Part shown: piece by piece, positions 1 through 9,246 of the stretch | Layout: each line of letters starts with the position of its first letter | Position numbering within the stretch: position 1 is the first letter of the stretch | Assembly (NCBI GenBank): GCA_016278325.1 | Contig: JADQCB010000009.1 | Location: forward strand, 1-52,988 | Reading direction: 5' to 3' | Length of the DNA: 52,988 nucleotides | Source: Actibacterium sp. | GTDB taxonomy: Bacteria > Pseudomonadota > Alphaproteobacteria > Rhodobacterales > Rhodobacteraceae | Translations under genes and position numbers: made by a program | Notes under the pieces: generated by a model | Seen by the model: only the letters and a program-made list of their open reading frames with translations | What the model was told of the DNA's origin: nothing | Databases searched by the model: none

Positions 1-2
1 GG

Positions 3-143
3 ATCGAAGCGACGATGTCACGACTGAAGCATCAGATGAAGCTCGCGAACCTACGCATCCGTGGCATGCAAGCCATGCGCTATACGGTCAATCTGCGTGC
101 CCTCGGCCTGAATATCCGCAGATGCGCAGCGGTTCAGGCGTGA
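3..143 (+). CDS. Transposase C-terminal end (partial, cut by window edge)
   Basis: An open frame runs from the window edge to a TGA at 141-143 and encodes 46 residues ending in a basic stretch (LRIRGMQAMRYTVNLRALG, then a short tail). The pattern of a basic RxRG segment followed by a hydrophobic helix with a conserved Asn resembles the C-terminus of DDE transposases of the IS5/IS1182 type, where it follows the last catalytic Glu. The catalytic core would lie outside the window, so the family cannot be fixed. I could not find a convincing terminal inverted repeat downstream. It may be the end of an intact insertion sequence or a remnant. Confidence 0.45.
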   Translation: MEATMSRLKHQMKLANLRIRGMQAMRYTVNLRALGLNIRRCAAVQA

Positions 144-277
144 AACCGAGCCTCTCGCCCTGACGCCCGGCGCTGGAATGAGACCAAGACGCAGTGTCGG
201 ACCGCGAAGCCTGAAAAACCAGCACTCTCAACGCTCTGCTGACTACTTTTTACCGCCCCGTCAACTTTCAGCTATAT

Positions 278-363
278 CTCCGGGGAACCAAATCGCCCGG
301 AGACGGCGGCGGGGAGGCGGGATGATGTTGCATCCCATGGTTCGAATCCCTCGCCGCTCACCA
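278..363 (+). other. Structured region ending like a tRNA or tmRNA 3' end
   Basis: This stretch holds two hairpins (CTCCGGG 278-284 with CCCGGAG 296-302; GGGATG 319-324 with CATCCC 331-336), then a T-loop-like GGTTCGAATCC (339-349) and an encoded ACCA at 360-363. No matching 5' acceptor strand, D arm or anticodon arm is present upstream. It could be a tRNA 3' fragment left by integration, or the acceptor piece of a split alphaproteobacterial tmRNA, but the T stem pairs poorly beyond two base pairs and no tag-peptide reading frame is visible nearby. Low confidence. Confidence 0.25.
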
Positions 364-414
364 TGCAAGTCTGGGTCCTGCGGCAAAGTGATTCACGCAC
401 CTTGAGGCGCTCCC

Positions 415-714
415 ATGTATGATCGGCACATGCCGCAAGACGATATCACCGCCCGCATCGAAGCCTTCGACGACGCCAATGGTGGGGGCGTCGGCTATTA
501 CGAGGATAAGGGCGCCTGCCATCTCTACCTGCTGGAAACCGAAGCCCCGATCGCCCGATTGAAACCGGCCGGGAACGGCGACGAGGTCCGCCTCGGATAC
601 TGGTCACACCGGCGCAGATGGGAAGACGTCGATGACATGGGCGGTGTCGTCTTGCCCCTCGACGAGGCACTCGAGTTCATAGCGAACGAGGGCGTTTTCT
701 GGACATGGACCTGA
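415..714 (+). CDS. Small hypothetical protein, 99 residues
   Basis: A compact acidic protein of 99 residues. It has no signal peptide or membrane segment. The composition (YWSHRRRWEDVDDMGG in the middle, then a predicted helix LPLDEALEFIA) suggests a small folded cytoplasmic protein. I do not recognise a family. The start at 415 has a GAGGCG purine run about 7 bases upstream; a second ATG at 430 (MPQDDI) is possible and would give 94 residues. It lies alone between the transposase scar and the convergent exonuclease III gene, so the context gives no function. Confidence 0.6.
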   Translation: MYDRHMPQDDITARIEAFDDANGGGVGYYEDKGACHLYLLETEAPIARLKPAGNGDEVRLGYWSHRRRWEDVDDMGGVVLPLDEALEFIANEGVFWTWT

Positions 715-884
715 CCCAAAAACGGACAAAGTCGAGCTCAGGGCCTTGGGTCCCTTTTGCGCGGGCAGCCCAGCATGCCGAAGACCGATGGCACGCCAGA
801 GCAGTTCAACCGGTAAAGACCGCATTCCGTGCGCAACGGCCTGTATTCGCTTTCAGTGGTGAACCGCCTGGTGAGAAACCGCAG

Positions 885-1664
885 CTAGAGACCCAGCTCC
901 ACCCAGACCGGCACATGGTCCGACGGCTTTTCGCGGCCGCGCAGCTCGCGGTCGATCCGGCAATCGGTCAGCAGGTCGGCCGCCTGCGGGCTGAGAAGGA
1001 CGTGGTCGATTCGGATCCCGTCGTCCCGGTTCCAGGCGCCGGCCTGGTAGTCCCAGAAACTGTAATGGCCGGGCCCCTGGACCCGCGCGCGAAAGGCATC
1101 GGTGAAGCCCAGGTTGACGATCCGGCGAAAGGCGGCGCGGCTGGCGGGCAGGGCCAGCGCATCCTCGGCCCAGGCCTCGGGGCGCTTCGCGTCCTCGTCC
1201 TGCGGGATCACGTTGTAATCGCCGGCCATCAGCACCGGCTCTTCCGTCGCCAGCAATCGCGCCGCGCGGTCGTGCATCCGGGCCATCCATCCCAGCTTGT
1301 AGTCGTATTTCGGCCCCGGCGCCGGGTTGCCATTGGGCAGGTAGAGCCCGCAAACCCGCAAGGCCCGCTTTCCCATCACCGTCGCCTCGATCCAGCGGGC
1401 CTGGTCGTCGTCGTCATCGCCGGGCAGGCCGCGGGTGACATCCTCCAGCGGTGTTTTCGACAGGATCGCGACGCCATTGAAGCTTTTCTGCCCATGGGTC
1501 ACGACATTGTAGCCGCGATCCTCGAACGGCGCCTGCGGAAAGGCCGTGTCCGGCGACTTGATTTCCTGCAACAGCGCCAGGTCGGGCTGCGCCTCGTCCA
1601 GCCAGTCGAGCAGGGCCGGCAGGCGCGCCTTGATTCCATTGATATTGAACGTGGCGATCCTCAT
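885..1664 (-). CDS. xth: Exodeoxyribonuclease III
   Basis: This enzyme removes 3' blocking groups and nicks DNA at abasic sites during base excision repair, using a divalent metal. The 259 residues cover the whole endonuclease/exonuclease/phosphatase fold. Visible active-site positions are E34 in LLQEIKS, Y108 in CGLYLPNG, D149 and N151 in AGDYNV, and H250 in the closing PSDHVPVW motif. Length matches E. coli XthA (268). The gene is followed upstream by a flavoprotein gene on the same strand, 30 bases away, so they may share a transcript. The start is the first Met of a frame beginning with the typical MRIATFNING. Confidence 0.95.
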   Translation of the reverse strand: MRIATFNINGIKARLPALLDWLDEAQPDLALLQEIKSPDTAFPQAPFEDRGYNVVTHGQKSFNGVAILSKTPLEDVTRGLPGDDDDDQARWIEATVMGKRALRVCGLYLPNGNPAPGPKYDYKLGWMARMHDRAARLLATEEPVLMAGDYNVIPQDEDAKRPEAWAEDALALPASRAAFRRIVNLGFTDAFRARVQGPGHYSFWDYQAGAWNRDDGIRIDHVLLSPQAADLLTDCRIDRELRGREKPSDHVPVWVELGL

Positions 1665-1694
1665 CGACCCTCCGCGAATAAGCTGGCGGAACTA

Positions 1695-2963
1695 TCACGT
1701 CGCGGGGCGGGAAAGTCCATGCTGCTTTGCGGCGTTTCGCTTCCGCCGGCGGGCAGGTTCGGGGCCGCGCCCGGCCGTGTCCTGGCCGCGCTGCGCGATG
1801 GCGGTGCCCGCGGCGTGGCCCGACGACCAGGCCCATTGGAAATTGAAACCGCCCAGCCAGCCGGTCACGTCCACCGCCTCGCCGATGAAGAACATGCCCG
1901 GCACGGTTCTGCTTTCCATGCTGCGCGCTTCCAGCCCGTCGGTATCGACCCCGCCAAGCGTCACCTCGGCGGTCCGGTAGCCTTCCGAACCCGCCGGCAC
2001 CAGCTGCCAGCGTTGAAGCGCGGCGGCCATCCTTTCGAGTGCCGCGTCGGGCTGATCGGCCATGTTCCCCGCGATAGCCAGGCGTTCGGCCATATACGCG
2101 GCCAGCCGCGCCGGCAACAGCGTGGCCAGCGCATTGGCAACGGATTTGCGCCCTTCGCCGACCCGCAGCGCGCGCAGCGCCGCAAGGGCATCGCTCCCCG
2201 GCAGCAGGTCCAGCGTGATCGCCTCGCCGTCGCGCCAATAGTTGGAGACCTGGAGGATCGCCGGGCCCGACAACCCGCGGTGGGTGAACAGCACCGCATC
2301 GTCGAAACTGGTGCCGTTCGCACCGGCGCGGGCGGTCAGACCGAGGCCCGACAGCCCGGCGAAGCGGTCGCCGAAGGTCAGCGGCACCAGCCCGGGCCGG
2401 GTTTCGGTGACAGCATGGCCGAACTGGCGGGCCAGATCATACGCAAAACCGCTCGCGCCCATCTTCGGGATCGACTTGCCCCCGGTCGCCACAACCAGCG
2501 TCTGCGTCGTCACCCGGGCGCCGTCCGACAGGGTCAGGGCAAAGCCCGCGTCGGTTTTTTCGACCGCACTGGCCGCCACGCGCAGCCGCAGCTCTGCGCC
2601 GGCGCGATCCATCTCGTCCAGCAGCATCCGCACGATCTCGCGGGCGGAGCCGTCGCAGAACAATTGCCCCTGGGTCTTTTCATGCCAGCCGATCCCGTGC
2701 CGGCGCACCAGGTCGATGAAATCCCATTGGGTAAAGCGGGCCAGCGCCGATTTGGCGAAATGCGGGTTGGCCGAAAGGAAATTCCCGGGGGCCGCGTCGA
2801 GGTTGGTGAAATTGCACCGCCCGCCGCCGGAGATGCGGATCTTCTCGCCCGCCGCTTTGGCGTGATCGACGACCAGGACCCGGCCGCCGCGCGCCCCTGC
2901 CTGCGCCGCGCACATCATGCCGGCGGCCCCGGCGCCCAGGATCACGCATTGATATTGCGACAC
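1695..2963 (-). CDS. FAD-dependent oxidoreductase, BaiN/HI0933 family
   Basis: A 422-residue flavoprotein of the HI0933-like (BaiN/RdsA, TIGR03862-type) family. The N-terminal dinucleotide-binding motif is GAGAAGM at residues 10-16, followed by KIRISGGGRCNFTN near residue 40, the family signature that contacts FAD. A second conserved stretch, VVATGGKSIPKMGASG, lies near residue 155, and a C-terminal FIGEAVDVTGWLGGFNFQWA segment closes the FAD site. The physiological substrate of the family is uncertain; relatives reduce bile acids or tellurite-like compounds, which should not be assumed here. The start codon is GTG at 2961-2963, with AGAGGGG a few bases upstream. Confidence 0.88.
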   Translation of the reverse strand: MSQYQCVILGAGAAGMMCAAQAGARGGRVLVVDHAKAAGEKIRISGGGRCNFTNLDAAPGNFLSANPHFAKSALARFTQWDFIDLVRRHGIGWHEKTQGQLFCDGSAREIVRMLLDEMDRAGAELRLRVAASAVEKTDAGFALTLSDGARVTTQTLVVATGGKSIPKMGASGFAYDLARQFGHAVTETRPGLVPLTFGDRFAGLSGLGLTARAGANGTSFDDAVLFTHRGLSGPAILQVSNYWRDGEAITLDLLPGSDALAALRALRVGEGRKSVANALATLLPARLAAYMAERLAIAGNMADQPDAALERMAAALQRWQLVPAGSEGYRTAEVTLGGVDTDGLEARSMESRTVPGMFFIGEAVDVTGWLGGFNFQWAWSSGHAAGTAIAQRGQDTAGRGPEPARRRKRNAAKQHGLSRPAT

Positions 2964-3044
2964 TCGGACCCCTCTCGCGGCTGCGGCGCATCCGCCTGCC
3001 CCTGATACGCCCGTCGGTGACCGCCGTGACCGGCGATCGCCACG

Positions 3045-3374
3045 CTACATCGAGAACGAGGTGCCGCAGCCGCAGCTCGAACTGGCGTTGGGGTTGTCGA
3101 TGATGAAGCGCGCGCCGATCAGCTCTTCGCTGAAATCGATGGTCGCGCCTTCCAGGAAGGGCAGCGAGATGGCATCGACCACCACTTTCTGGCCTTCGCC
3201 TTCCAGCACCAGGTCGTCGGCGGCCGGTGCGTCCAGCGTGATGTCATACTGAAACCCCGAGCATCCGCCACCTTCGACGGCCACCCGCAGCGCCTTGCCC
3301 TGGTCGGCGGCACCGATCTCGGCCAGCCTTGCGAAGGCGCGTTCGGTCACCCTGGGGGGCAGGTTCAGGTCCAT
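3045..3374 (-). CDS. erpA: A-type iron-sulfur carrier protein (ErpA/IscA family)
   Basis: A 109-residue HesB/IscA-type protein that delivers Fe-S clusters to target enzymes. The three conserved cysteines are present: C38 in EGGGCSGF, and C101 and C103 in the C-terminal SCGCGTSF. The length is normal. An upstream in-frame start at 3452 would add 26 residues that overlap the divergent dgt promoter region and do not resemble the family, so the Met at 3374 (MDLNLPP) is chosen. It is divergent from dgt with 76 bases between start codons. Whether it is ErpA rather than another A-type carrier cannot be settled from sequence alone. Confidence 0.85.
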   Translation of the reverse strand: MDLNLPPRVTERAFARLAEIGAADQGKALRVAVEGGGCSGFQYDITLDAPAADDLVLEGEGQKVVVDAISLPFLEGATIDFSEELIGARFIIDNPNASSSCGCGTSFSM

Positions 3375-3450
3375 TTCAGAAATTCCCGTCTCGAAACCGT
3401 TCGAATTGCAATATAAGAAACCGGGGACGCGGCCACAAGCAGGGGGTGAC

Positions 3451-4638
3451 ATGCTGGCAAGATATGCCTGCGATCCGGCGCAGACGCGCGGGCGGCTCCA
3501 TCCCGAGGAGGAAAGCGCCTTTCGCTCGTGCTTTCAGCGCGATCGTGACCGGATCATCCACGCCTCGTCCTTTCGCCGGCTCAAGCACAAGACGCAGGTT
3601 TTCATCGAACACGAGGGCGATTATTTCCGCACGCGGCTGACCCATTCGATCGAGGTGGGGCAGGTGGCGCGGACGATTTCCGGGGTGTTGGATCTGAATC
3701 TGGCGCTGACCGAGGCGGTGGCGCTGGCGCATGATCTGGGGCACACCCCGTTCGGCCATACCGGCGAAGAGGCGCTGAGCGCGCTGATGGCGCCCTATGG
3801 CGGGTTCGACCACAACGCGCAGGCGATCCGGATCGTCACGCGGCTGGAACGGCATTATGCCGAATTCGACGGGCTGAACCTGACCTGGGAAACGCTGGAG
3901 GGCCTGGCCAAGCACAACGGGCCGGTGACCGGCGACATCCCCTGGGCGCTGGCCGAATACAACGCGATCCACGACCTGGAGCTGGCCACTCATGCCAGCG
4001 CCGAAGCACAGGTCGCCGCGTTGTCAGACGATATCGCCTATAACAACCACGATCTGCATGACGGGCTGCGTGCCGAGCTGTTCTCGACCGACGAGCTGGC
4101 GGAATTGCCGATTCTGGACGGGTGCTTCGCCACGGTCGACCGGGCCTATCCCGGGCTGAACTATTATCGCCGCCGGCACGAGGCGCTGCGCCGCTTCTTC
4201 GGAGTGCTGGTTTCCGACGTGATCGACCAGGCCCGGGCGCGCATCCGGGCGCTGGACCCGGCGACACCGCAGGATATCCGCGATGCCGGCCGGCCCATGG
4301 TGTGCTTCAGCGATGCGATCTGGCAGCAGTTGAAGGTGATCCGCGATTTCCTGTTCGTGCGGATGTATCGCGCCCCGGCGGTCGTTGCGATGCGGCGCGA
4401 GGTGACGGCGATGGTCAACGAATTGTTCCCCCTCTACATGGCCCGGCCCGAGCTTTTGCCGAAACAGTGGCGCAAGGATGTCGAGGCCGCCCGCGACGAG
4501 ACCGAGCTTGCGCGGATCGTGTCCGACTATATCGCCGGGATGACCGACCGTTTCGCCATGCAGCAGCATGGAAAACTGATCGGCGGTCACGAGATCGCGG
4601 CCGAGCTGGGGGTGTTGACCGATGGCCGCGGGACCTGA
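3451..4638 (+). CDS. dgt: Deoxyguanosinetriphosphate triphosphohydrolase-like protein
   Basis: A 395-residue HD-domain enzyme expected to split dNTPs into deoxynucleoside and triphosphate, thereby balancing the dNTP pool. The HD metal site is visible as H65 (RLTHSIEVGQ), H94-D95 (AHDLGHTPFGHTGEE) and the later DDIAYNNHDLHD motif. The length fits the shorter dGTPase type common in alphaproteobacteria, which often acts on several dNTPs. The start at 3451 has AGGGGG just upstream. The gene ends 17 bases inside the next gene, pointing to cotranscription. Confidence 0.92.
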   Translation: MLARYACDPAQTRGRLHPEEESAFRSCFQRDRDRIIHASSFRRLKHKTQVFIEHEGDYFRTRLTHSIEVGQVARTISGVLDLNLALTEAVALAHDLGHTPFGHTGEEALSALMAPYGGFDHNAQAIRIVTRLERHYAEFDGLNLTWETLEGLAKHNGPVTGDIPWALAEYNAIHDLELATHASAEAQVAALSDDIAYNNHDLHDGLRAELFSTDELAELPILDGCFATVDRAYPGLNYYRRRHEALRRFFGVLVSDVIDQARARIRALDPATPQDIRDAGRPMVCFSDAIWQQLKVIRDFLFVRMYRAPAVVAMRREVTAMVNELFPLYMARPELLPKQWRKDVEAARDETELARIVSDYIAGMTDRFAMQQHGKLIGGHEIAAELGVLTDGRGT

Positions 4639-6457
4639 GGCGCTGTCGCCCGTCACCGCCTTCGCGCTGGTGGGCGCGCTGGGCGTGGGGGCGCAATGGC
4701 TGGCCTGGAAGCTGCGCCTGCCGGGGATCGTTCTGATGCTGGGTGCCGGGCTGATCGTCGGGCCTGTCCTGGGCCTGTTCGATCCGGCGCGCGACATCGG
4801 GCCGCTGCTGGGGCCGCTGATCTCGATCGCGGTGGCGATCATCCTGTTCGAAGGCGGATTGTCGCTCGATCTGCGCTCGCTTCGCGACGCGGCGACCGGG
4901 GTGCGGCGGCTGGTGTTGATCGGCGCGCCGCTGGGCTGGGCCCTGTCGGCCGCGGCGCTGCACTGGGTGGCCGGGATCGGCTGGGCCACCGCGGCGGTAT
5001 TCGGCGGTATCATGATCGTCACCGGGCCGACCGTCATCGCGCCGCTGCTGCGTCAGGCCCGCTTGAAACGGCGCCCGGCGCAACTGTTGCAGTGGGAGGC
5101 GATCGTCAACGATCCGGTCGGCGCGCTGGCGGCGGTGCTGGCTTTTCAGGTGGTGCTGGTGAACCGGTCGGCAACCGGGGCCGGGGCGGCAATCGGGCAC
5201 CTGGCCCTGGGCACCGGCGTGGCGACGCTGCTCGGGCTTGCCGCCGGGTGGGGGCTGACGCGGGCCTTCCGCAACGGGCTGGTGCCGGAATACATGAAGG
5301 TGCCGGTGCTCTTCGCGCTTTTGCTGGGCGTGTTCGCGCTGTCGGATTCGGTGCTGCACGAATCCGGCCTGCTGGCGGTGACGATCATGGGGCTGTTCAT
5401 CGCCAATGCCGATCTGCCGAGCTTTGCCGAATTGCGCCGCTTCAAGGAACACGCGACGGTGCTGCTGGTGTCGGGCGTTTTCATCCTGCTGGCGGCGAAC
5501 ATGAGCATGGCCACGCTGGCCACGATCGACTGGCATGCCGTGGCCTTCGTCGCCGTGGTGATCGCGCTGGCGCGGCCCGTCACGGTTCTGGTGGCGCTGG
5601 CCTTCAGCGATGTGCCGTGGCGCGAACGCTGGCTGGTGGCGCTGACCGGGCCGCGAGGCGTGGTGCTGGTGGCCGTGGCCGGCCTGTTCGGCGAGCGCCT
5701 GGCGGCGCTCGGCATCGCCGATGGCGCGCGGGTCGCGCCGCTGGCCTTTGCGCTGGTCGCGGCCACGGTGGTGTTGCACGGGTTCACCCTGGCGCCGCTG
5801 GCCCGGGTGTTGGGGCTGAGCGCGGGCGGCCCGCCCGGGGTGCTGATCGTCGGCGGCTGCCCGTGGTCGGCCGCGTTGGGCGAGCTGTTGCAGAAGCTGG
5901 AATTGCCGGTGCTGATCGTCGATCCCAACCGGGCGCATCTGCGTGCCGCGCGCGCGGCGGGGCTGCCGGTCTTTTCCGGCGACATCCTGTCCGAGGCGGC
6001 CGAGCATACGCTTGACCTCGTGCCCTATGGCATGGTGATCACGGCCACCGACAACGACGCCTACAACACGCTGGTGGCCACCGATGTCGCCCCCGAGTTC
6101 GGCCGCGAGAACGTGTTCCAGCTGACCCGCGCCAAGGATGAAAGCCGCCGGCATGCGCTGCCGGCGACGCTGGGCGGGCGCCGCGTGTCCGGCGACATGA
6201 CATGGTCGGATGCGAACACCCGCCTGCGCGAGGGCTGGACATTCCGCGCCACCGGGCTGACCGATGATTTCACTCTCGACGACTGGTTGGAAAAGAACGC
6301 CGAGGCGCTGATCATGGCCGAAACGGACAAGAACGGCGTCCTGCGCCTGCTGGGCGAGGGTGATAACCCGCGCGGCGGTGCCGGCAGCCGCATCATCGCC
6401 TTCGTGCCACCGGCCGCGGACGCGGCGGGCAACGCGGCGCAATCGCCCGACGCCTGA
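4622..6457 (+). CDS. Cation:proton antiporter (CPA1/NhaP type) with TrkA-N domain
   Basis: A 611-residue inner-membrane antiporter. Residues 1 to about 395 form many hydrophobic helices; conserved CPA motifs include IILFEGGLSLDL near residue 77, MIVTGPTVIAPLLRQ near 136 and EAIVNDPVGAL near 158, where the Asp pair should carry the ion. From about residue 401 (GVLIVGGCPWSAALGELL) a TrkA-N/RCK-type nucleotide-binding domain follows, which in relatives gates transport in response to NAD(H) or other ligands. The soluble tail continues to residue 611 with a TrkA-C-like end. The start overlaps the end of dgt. Substrate (Na+ or K+) cannot be read from sequence. Confidence 0.87.
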   Translation: MAAGPEALSPVTAFALVGALGVGAQWLAWKLRLPGIVLMLGAGLIVGPVLGLFDPARDIGPLLGPLISIAVAIILFEGGLSLDLRSLRDAATGVRRLVLIGAPLGWALSAAALHWVAGIGWATAAVFGGIMIVTGPTVIAPLLRQARLKRRPAQLLQWEAIVNDPVGALAAVLAFQVVLVNRSATGAGAAIGHLALGTGVATLLGLAAGWGLTRAFRNGLVPEYMKVPVLFALLLGVFALSDSVLHESGLLAVTIMGLFIANADLPSFAELRRFKEHATVLLVSGVFILLAANMSMATLATIDWHAVAFVAVVIALARPVTVLVALAFSDVPWRERWLVALTGPRGVVLVAVAGLFGERLAALGIADGARVAPLAFALVAATVVLHGFTLAPLARVLGLSAGGPPGVLIVGGCPWSAALGELLQKLELPVLIVDPNRAHLRAARAAGLPVFSGDILSEAAEHTLDLVPYGMVITATDNDAYNTLVATDVAPEFGRENVFQLTRAKDESRRHALPATLGGRRVSGDMTWSDANTRLREGWTFRATGLTDDFTLDDWLEKNAEALIMAETDKNGVLRLLGEGDNPRGGAGSRIIAFVPPAADAAGNAAQSPDA

Positions 6458-6526
6458 GCGACGCGGGTTCTGTTGACCCCGGCTTCGGGCGTGGTAAACC
6501 CGCGCCAGCATTGAAGGACATGCCAG

Positions 6527-8272
6527 ATGAACCTGTTTTCCGATATCGGCGCGCTCGTGATCGAACAGATCGACGCGATGATGCGCGATGGCGCGTTGCC
6601 GGGCGGGCTGGATACCGGCCCCGTCACCATAGAACCGCCGCGCGACCCGTTGCATGGCGACATGGCCACCAATGCGGCAATGGTCCTGGCCCGACCCGCC
6701 GGCATGAAGCCGCGCGACATCGCCGCCGAACTGGCGGACCGCCTGGCCGCCGATGACCGCGTGGCCAGCGCCGAGGTGGCCGGGCCCGGATTCCTGAACC
6801 TGCGCCTGTCCGACGGCGTCTGGCAGGAGGTTCTGCGCCGGGTTCTGCGCTTGCAGGGCGATTTCGGCCGCGCGCAGTCGGGGCAGGGGCAGAAGGTCAA
6901 TATCGAATATGTCTCGGCCAACCCGACCGGGCCGCTGCATGTGGGCCACACCCGCGGCGCGGTGTTCGGCGACGCGCTGGCCAACCTGCTGGATTTCGCC
7001 GGCCATGCCGTGACCCGCGAATACTATATCAACGATGGCGGTGCGCAGGTCGACGTGCTGGCCCGCTCGGTCTATCTGCGCTATCTCGAAGCGCATGGAC
7101 AGGCGGTCAGCTTCGAGGACGGCACCTATCCGGGCGATTACCTGATCCCGGTGGGCGAGGCGCTGGCCGAACAGGTCGGCACCCGGTTCGTGGACCAGCC
7201 CGAGTCCGTCTGGCTGGACGAGCTGCGCAGTTTCGCCACCGAGCGGATGATGGACCTGATCCGCGCGGATCTGGCCGCGCTCGGGGTGCAGATGGACGTG
7301 TTCTTCAGCGAAAAGTCGCTTTACGGAACCGGCCGGATCGAGGCGGCGCTGCGCGCGCTGGACGAAAAGGGCCTGATCTACCAGGGCGTGCTCGAACCGC
7401 CCAAGGGCAAGAAACCCGACGACTGGGAACCGCGCGAACAGACGCTGTTCCGCTCGACCGCGCATGGCGACGACGTGGACCGCCCGGTGAAGAAATCCGA
7501 CGGGAGCTGGACCTATTTCGCGCCCGACATCGCCTATCACTATGACAAGATCGAGCGAGGCTTCGATCAGTTGATCGACGTTTTCGGTGCCGACCATGGC
7601 GGTTACGTCAAGCGGATGAAGGCCGCCGTCAGCGCGCTGTCGGACGGCCGGGTGCCGCTCGACATCAAGCTGACGCAGCTGGTCAAGCTCTACCGCGACG
7701 GCGAGCCGTTCAAGATGTCCAAGCGGGCCGGCACCTTCGTCACCCTGCGCGACGTGGTCGACCAGGTGGGCGCCGACGTGACCCGCTTCGTCATGTTGAC
7801 GCGCAAGAATGACGCGCCGCTGGATTTCGACTTCGCGCGTGTGCAGGAGCAATCCAGGGACAACCCGGTTTTCTATGTCCAGTATGCCCATGCGCGGGTC
7901 TGTTCGGTGCTGCGAAAGGCGGCCGAGGCGCGGATTCCCGCCGATGATGCCAGCCTGGCCGCGGCTGACCTTTCCTCGATCGCGGACGAGGCCGAACTGG
8001 CCGTGGCGAAGAAGCTGGCCGAATGGCCCCGCCTGGTCGAGATCGCCGCCCGCACGCATGAGCCGCACCGCGTTGCCTTCTACCTCTACGACCTGGCGTC
8101 AGAGTTCCATACCCTCTGGAATCGCGGCAACGAACGGTCCGGGCTGCGCTTCCTGCAAGAGGGCAACCCGGCCACCAGCCAGGCCAAAATCGCGCTGGCC
8201 CGGTCCGTCGCCGTTGTCATTTCCGCCGGTCTTGGTATTCTTGGCGTCACCCCGGTCGAGGAAATGCGCTGA
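6527..8272 (+). CDS. argS: Arginyl-tRNA synthetase
   Basis: A 581-residue class I aminoacyl-tRNA synthetase that charges tRNA-Arg. The N-terminal Arg-specific additional domain is followed by the HIGH-like motif HVGH within [14 protein letters not shown] (about residues 131-144), and by the second signature [11 protein letters not shown] near residue 395. The C-terminal anticodon-binding helices end with the typical [14 protein letters not shown]. Length is normal. It is the first gene of the run argS, SPOR protein, nagZ, scpA, scpB; this order is common in Rhodobacteraceae. Confidence 0.97.
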   Translation: MNLFSDIGALVIEQIDAMMRDGALPGGLDTGPVTIEPPRDPLHGDMATNAAMVLARPAGMKPRDIAAELADRLAADDRVASAEVAGPGFLNLRLSDGVWQEVLRRVLRLQGDFGRAQSGQGQKVNIEYVSANPTGPLHVGHTRGAVFGDALANLLDFAGHAVTREYYINDGGAQVDVLARSVYLRYLEAHGQAVSFEDGTYPGDYLIPVGEALAEQVGTRFVDQPESVWLDELRSFATERMMDLIRADLAALGVQMDVFFSEKSLYGTGRIEAALRALDEKGLIYQGVLEPPKGKKPDDWEPREQTLFRSTAHGDDVDRPVKKSDGSWTYFAPDIAYHYDKIERGFDQLIDVFGADHGGYVKRMKAAVSALSDGRVPLDIKLTQLVKLYRDGEPFKMSKRAGTFVTLRDVVDQVGADVTRFVMLTRKNDAPLDFDFARVQEQSRDNPVFYVQYAHARVCSVLRKAAEARIPADDASLAAADLSSIADEAELAVAKKLAEWPRLVEIAARTHEPHRVAFYLYDLASEFHTLWNRGNERSGLRFLQEGNPATSQAKIALARSVAVVISAGLGILGVTPVEEMR

Positions 8273-8355
8273 ACACAAGGCGCCCATTGCCGGGGCTGTG
8301 GCAGGCAAGGACCGGTCGGGCGCGCTTCGTCGCGGACCGGCGGCGCGAGGCAGCG

Positions 8356-9246
8356 ATGGCAGAGATTGAGTATGACGATTTCGAACGCCCGGGCACGCCC
8401 GCCGTGCCCGGCGCGATACAGGCTGCGGTCAACTGGACCGGGGCGCTGTTGTCGGTCGCCCTTGTGTTGGGGCTGGCCGTCTGGGGCTATCGGCTGGTCG
8501 TGCGCGACGTGACCGGGGTGCCGGTGGTGCGCGCGCTGGAAGGGCCGATGCGCGTGACACCGGACGATCCGGGCGGGCGCCAGGCCGCGAACCAGGGGCT
8601 TTCCGTCAACCGCATTGCCGCCGAGGGGAATGCCGCACCGCCGGCCGAGCGCGTGGCGCTGGCGCCGCCGCCGGTGGCGTTGCGCGCCGAGGATGCGCCG
8701 CGCGCCGAACTGAACCCGACACCCGAGGTGACCGGGGCGCCGGCGCCCGAGCGCGCGACCGGCACGCAGGTCGACCCCATCACCGCGGCGCTGGTCGAAG
8801 CGATGAGCGCGGACGCGCCTTCCGTCCCGCCGGGCGATGCGGCCCCCGCGGCCTCGGCCGGGAAGATGGGCGTCGCCCGCTCTATCGTGCCGCCGGCCCG
8901 CCCGGCCGATGAGGTGATCGCCGCGCCGGGGGCGGCAGCGGATGGCGCGGCCGACCCCGCGCCGGTCACCGAGATCGACCCGGCGACGCTGGATCCGGGC
9001 ACCAACCTGGTTCAGCTTGGCGCCTTCGATAGCCCCGAAAGCGCCCGCGCGGAATGGCAGCGCCTGGCGGGCCTTTTCGACAGTTTCATGCAGGACCGAA
9101 GCCGCGTGGTGCAATCGGCGGTCAGCGGTGGGCAGACCTTCTATCGGCTGCGCGCCGCCGGATTCGAGGACTTCTCGGCCGCAAGCCGCTTCTGCGCCGC
9201 ATTGGTCGCCGAGGGGGCCGATTGTGTCCCGGTGGTGGCGCGGTGA
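8356..9246 (+). CDS. SPOR domain protein, membrane anchored
   Basis: A 296-residue bitopic protein. After a short acidic cytoplasmic N-terminus there is one transmembrane helix (about residues 25-47, GALLSVALVLGLAVWGYRLV), a long low-complexity Pro/Ala/Glu-rich periplasmic linker (about 55-210), and a C-terminal SPOR domain from about residue 217 (NLVQLGAFDSPESARAEW) that binds glycan strands lacking stem peptides at the division septum. The Met at 8356 is preferred over one at 8287 because the 23 extra residues look random and GCGAGG precedes it. The neighbouring nagZ, which overlaps it by four bases, fits a peptidoglycan theme. Confidence 0.85.
   Translation: MAEIEYDDFERPGTPAVPGAIQAAVNWTGALLSVALVLGLAVWGYRLVVRDVTGVPVVRALEGPMRVTPDDPGGRQAANQGLSVNRIAAEGNAAPPAERVALAPPPVALRAEDAPRAELNPTPEVTGAPAPERATGTQVDPITAALVEAMSADAPSVPPGDAAPAASAGKMGVARSIVPPARPADEVIAAPGAAADGAADPAPVTEIDPATLDPGTNLVQLGAFDSPESARAEWQRLAGLFDSFMQDRSRVVQSAVSGGQTFYRLRAAGFEDFSAASRFCAALVAEGADCVPVVAR

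Noticed and set aside
178-405. A 75-residue plus-strand frame over the tRNA-like region
   Set aside because: Highly basic random text, no ribosome binding site, and it crosses the structured 3' end motif.
705-3005. A 766-residue plus-strand frame over exonuclease III and the flavoprotein
   Set aside because: Both minus-strand genes are clear family members, and the plus-strand text is low-complexity Arg/Gln/Gly/Pro.
4415-8068. A 1217-residue minus-strand open frame antisense to dgt, antiporter and argS
   Set aside because: It is the mirror of real genes in GC-rich DNA: Arg/Gln/His/Gly-rich text with no domain, and the plus-strand genes below it are certain.
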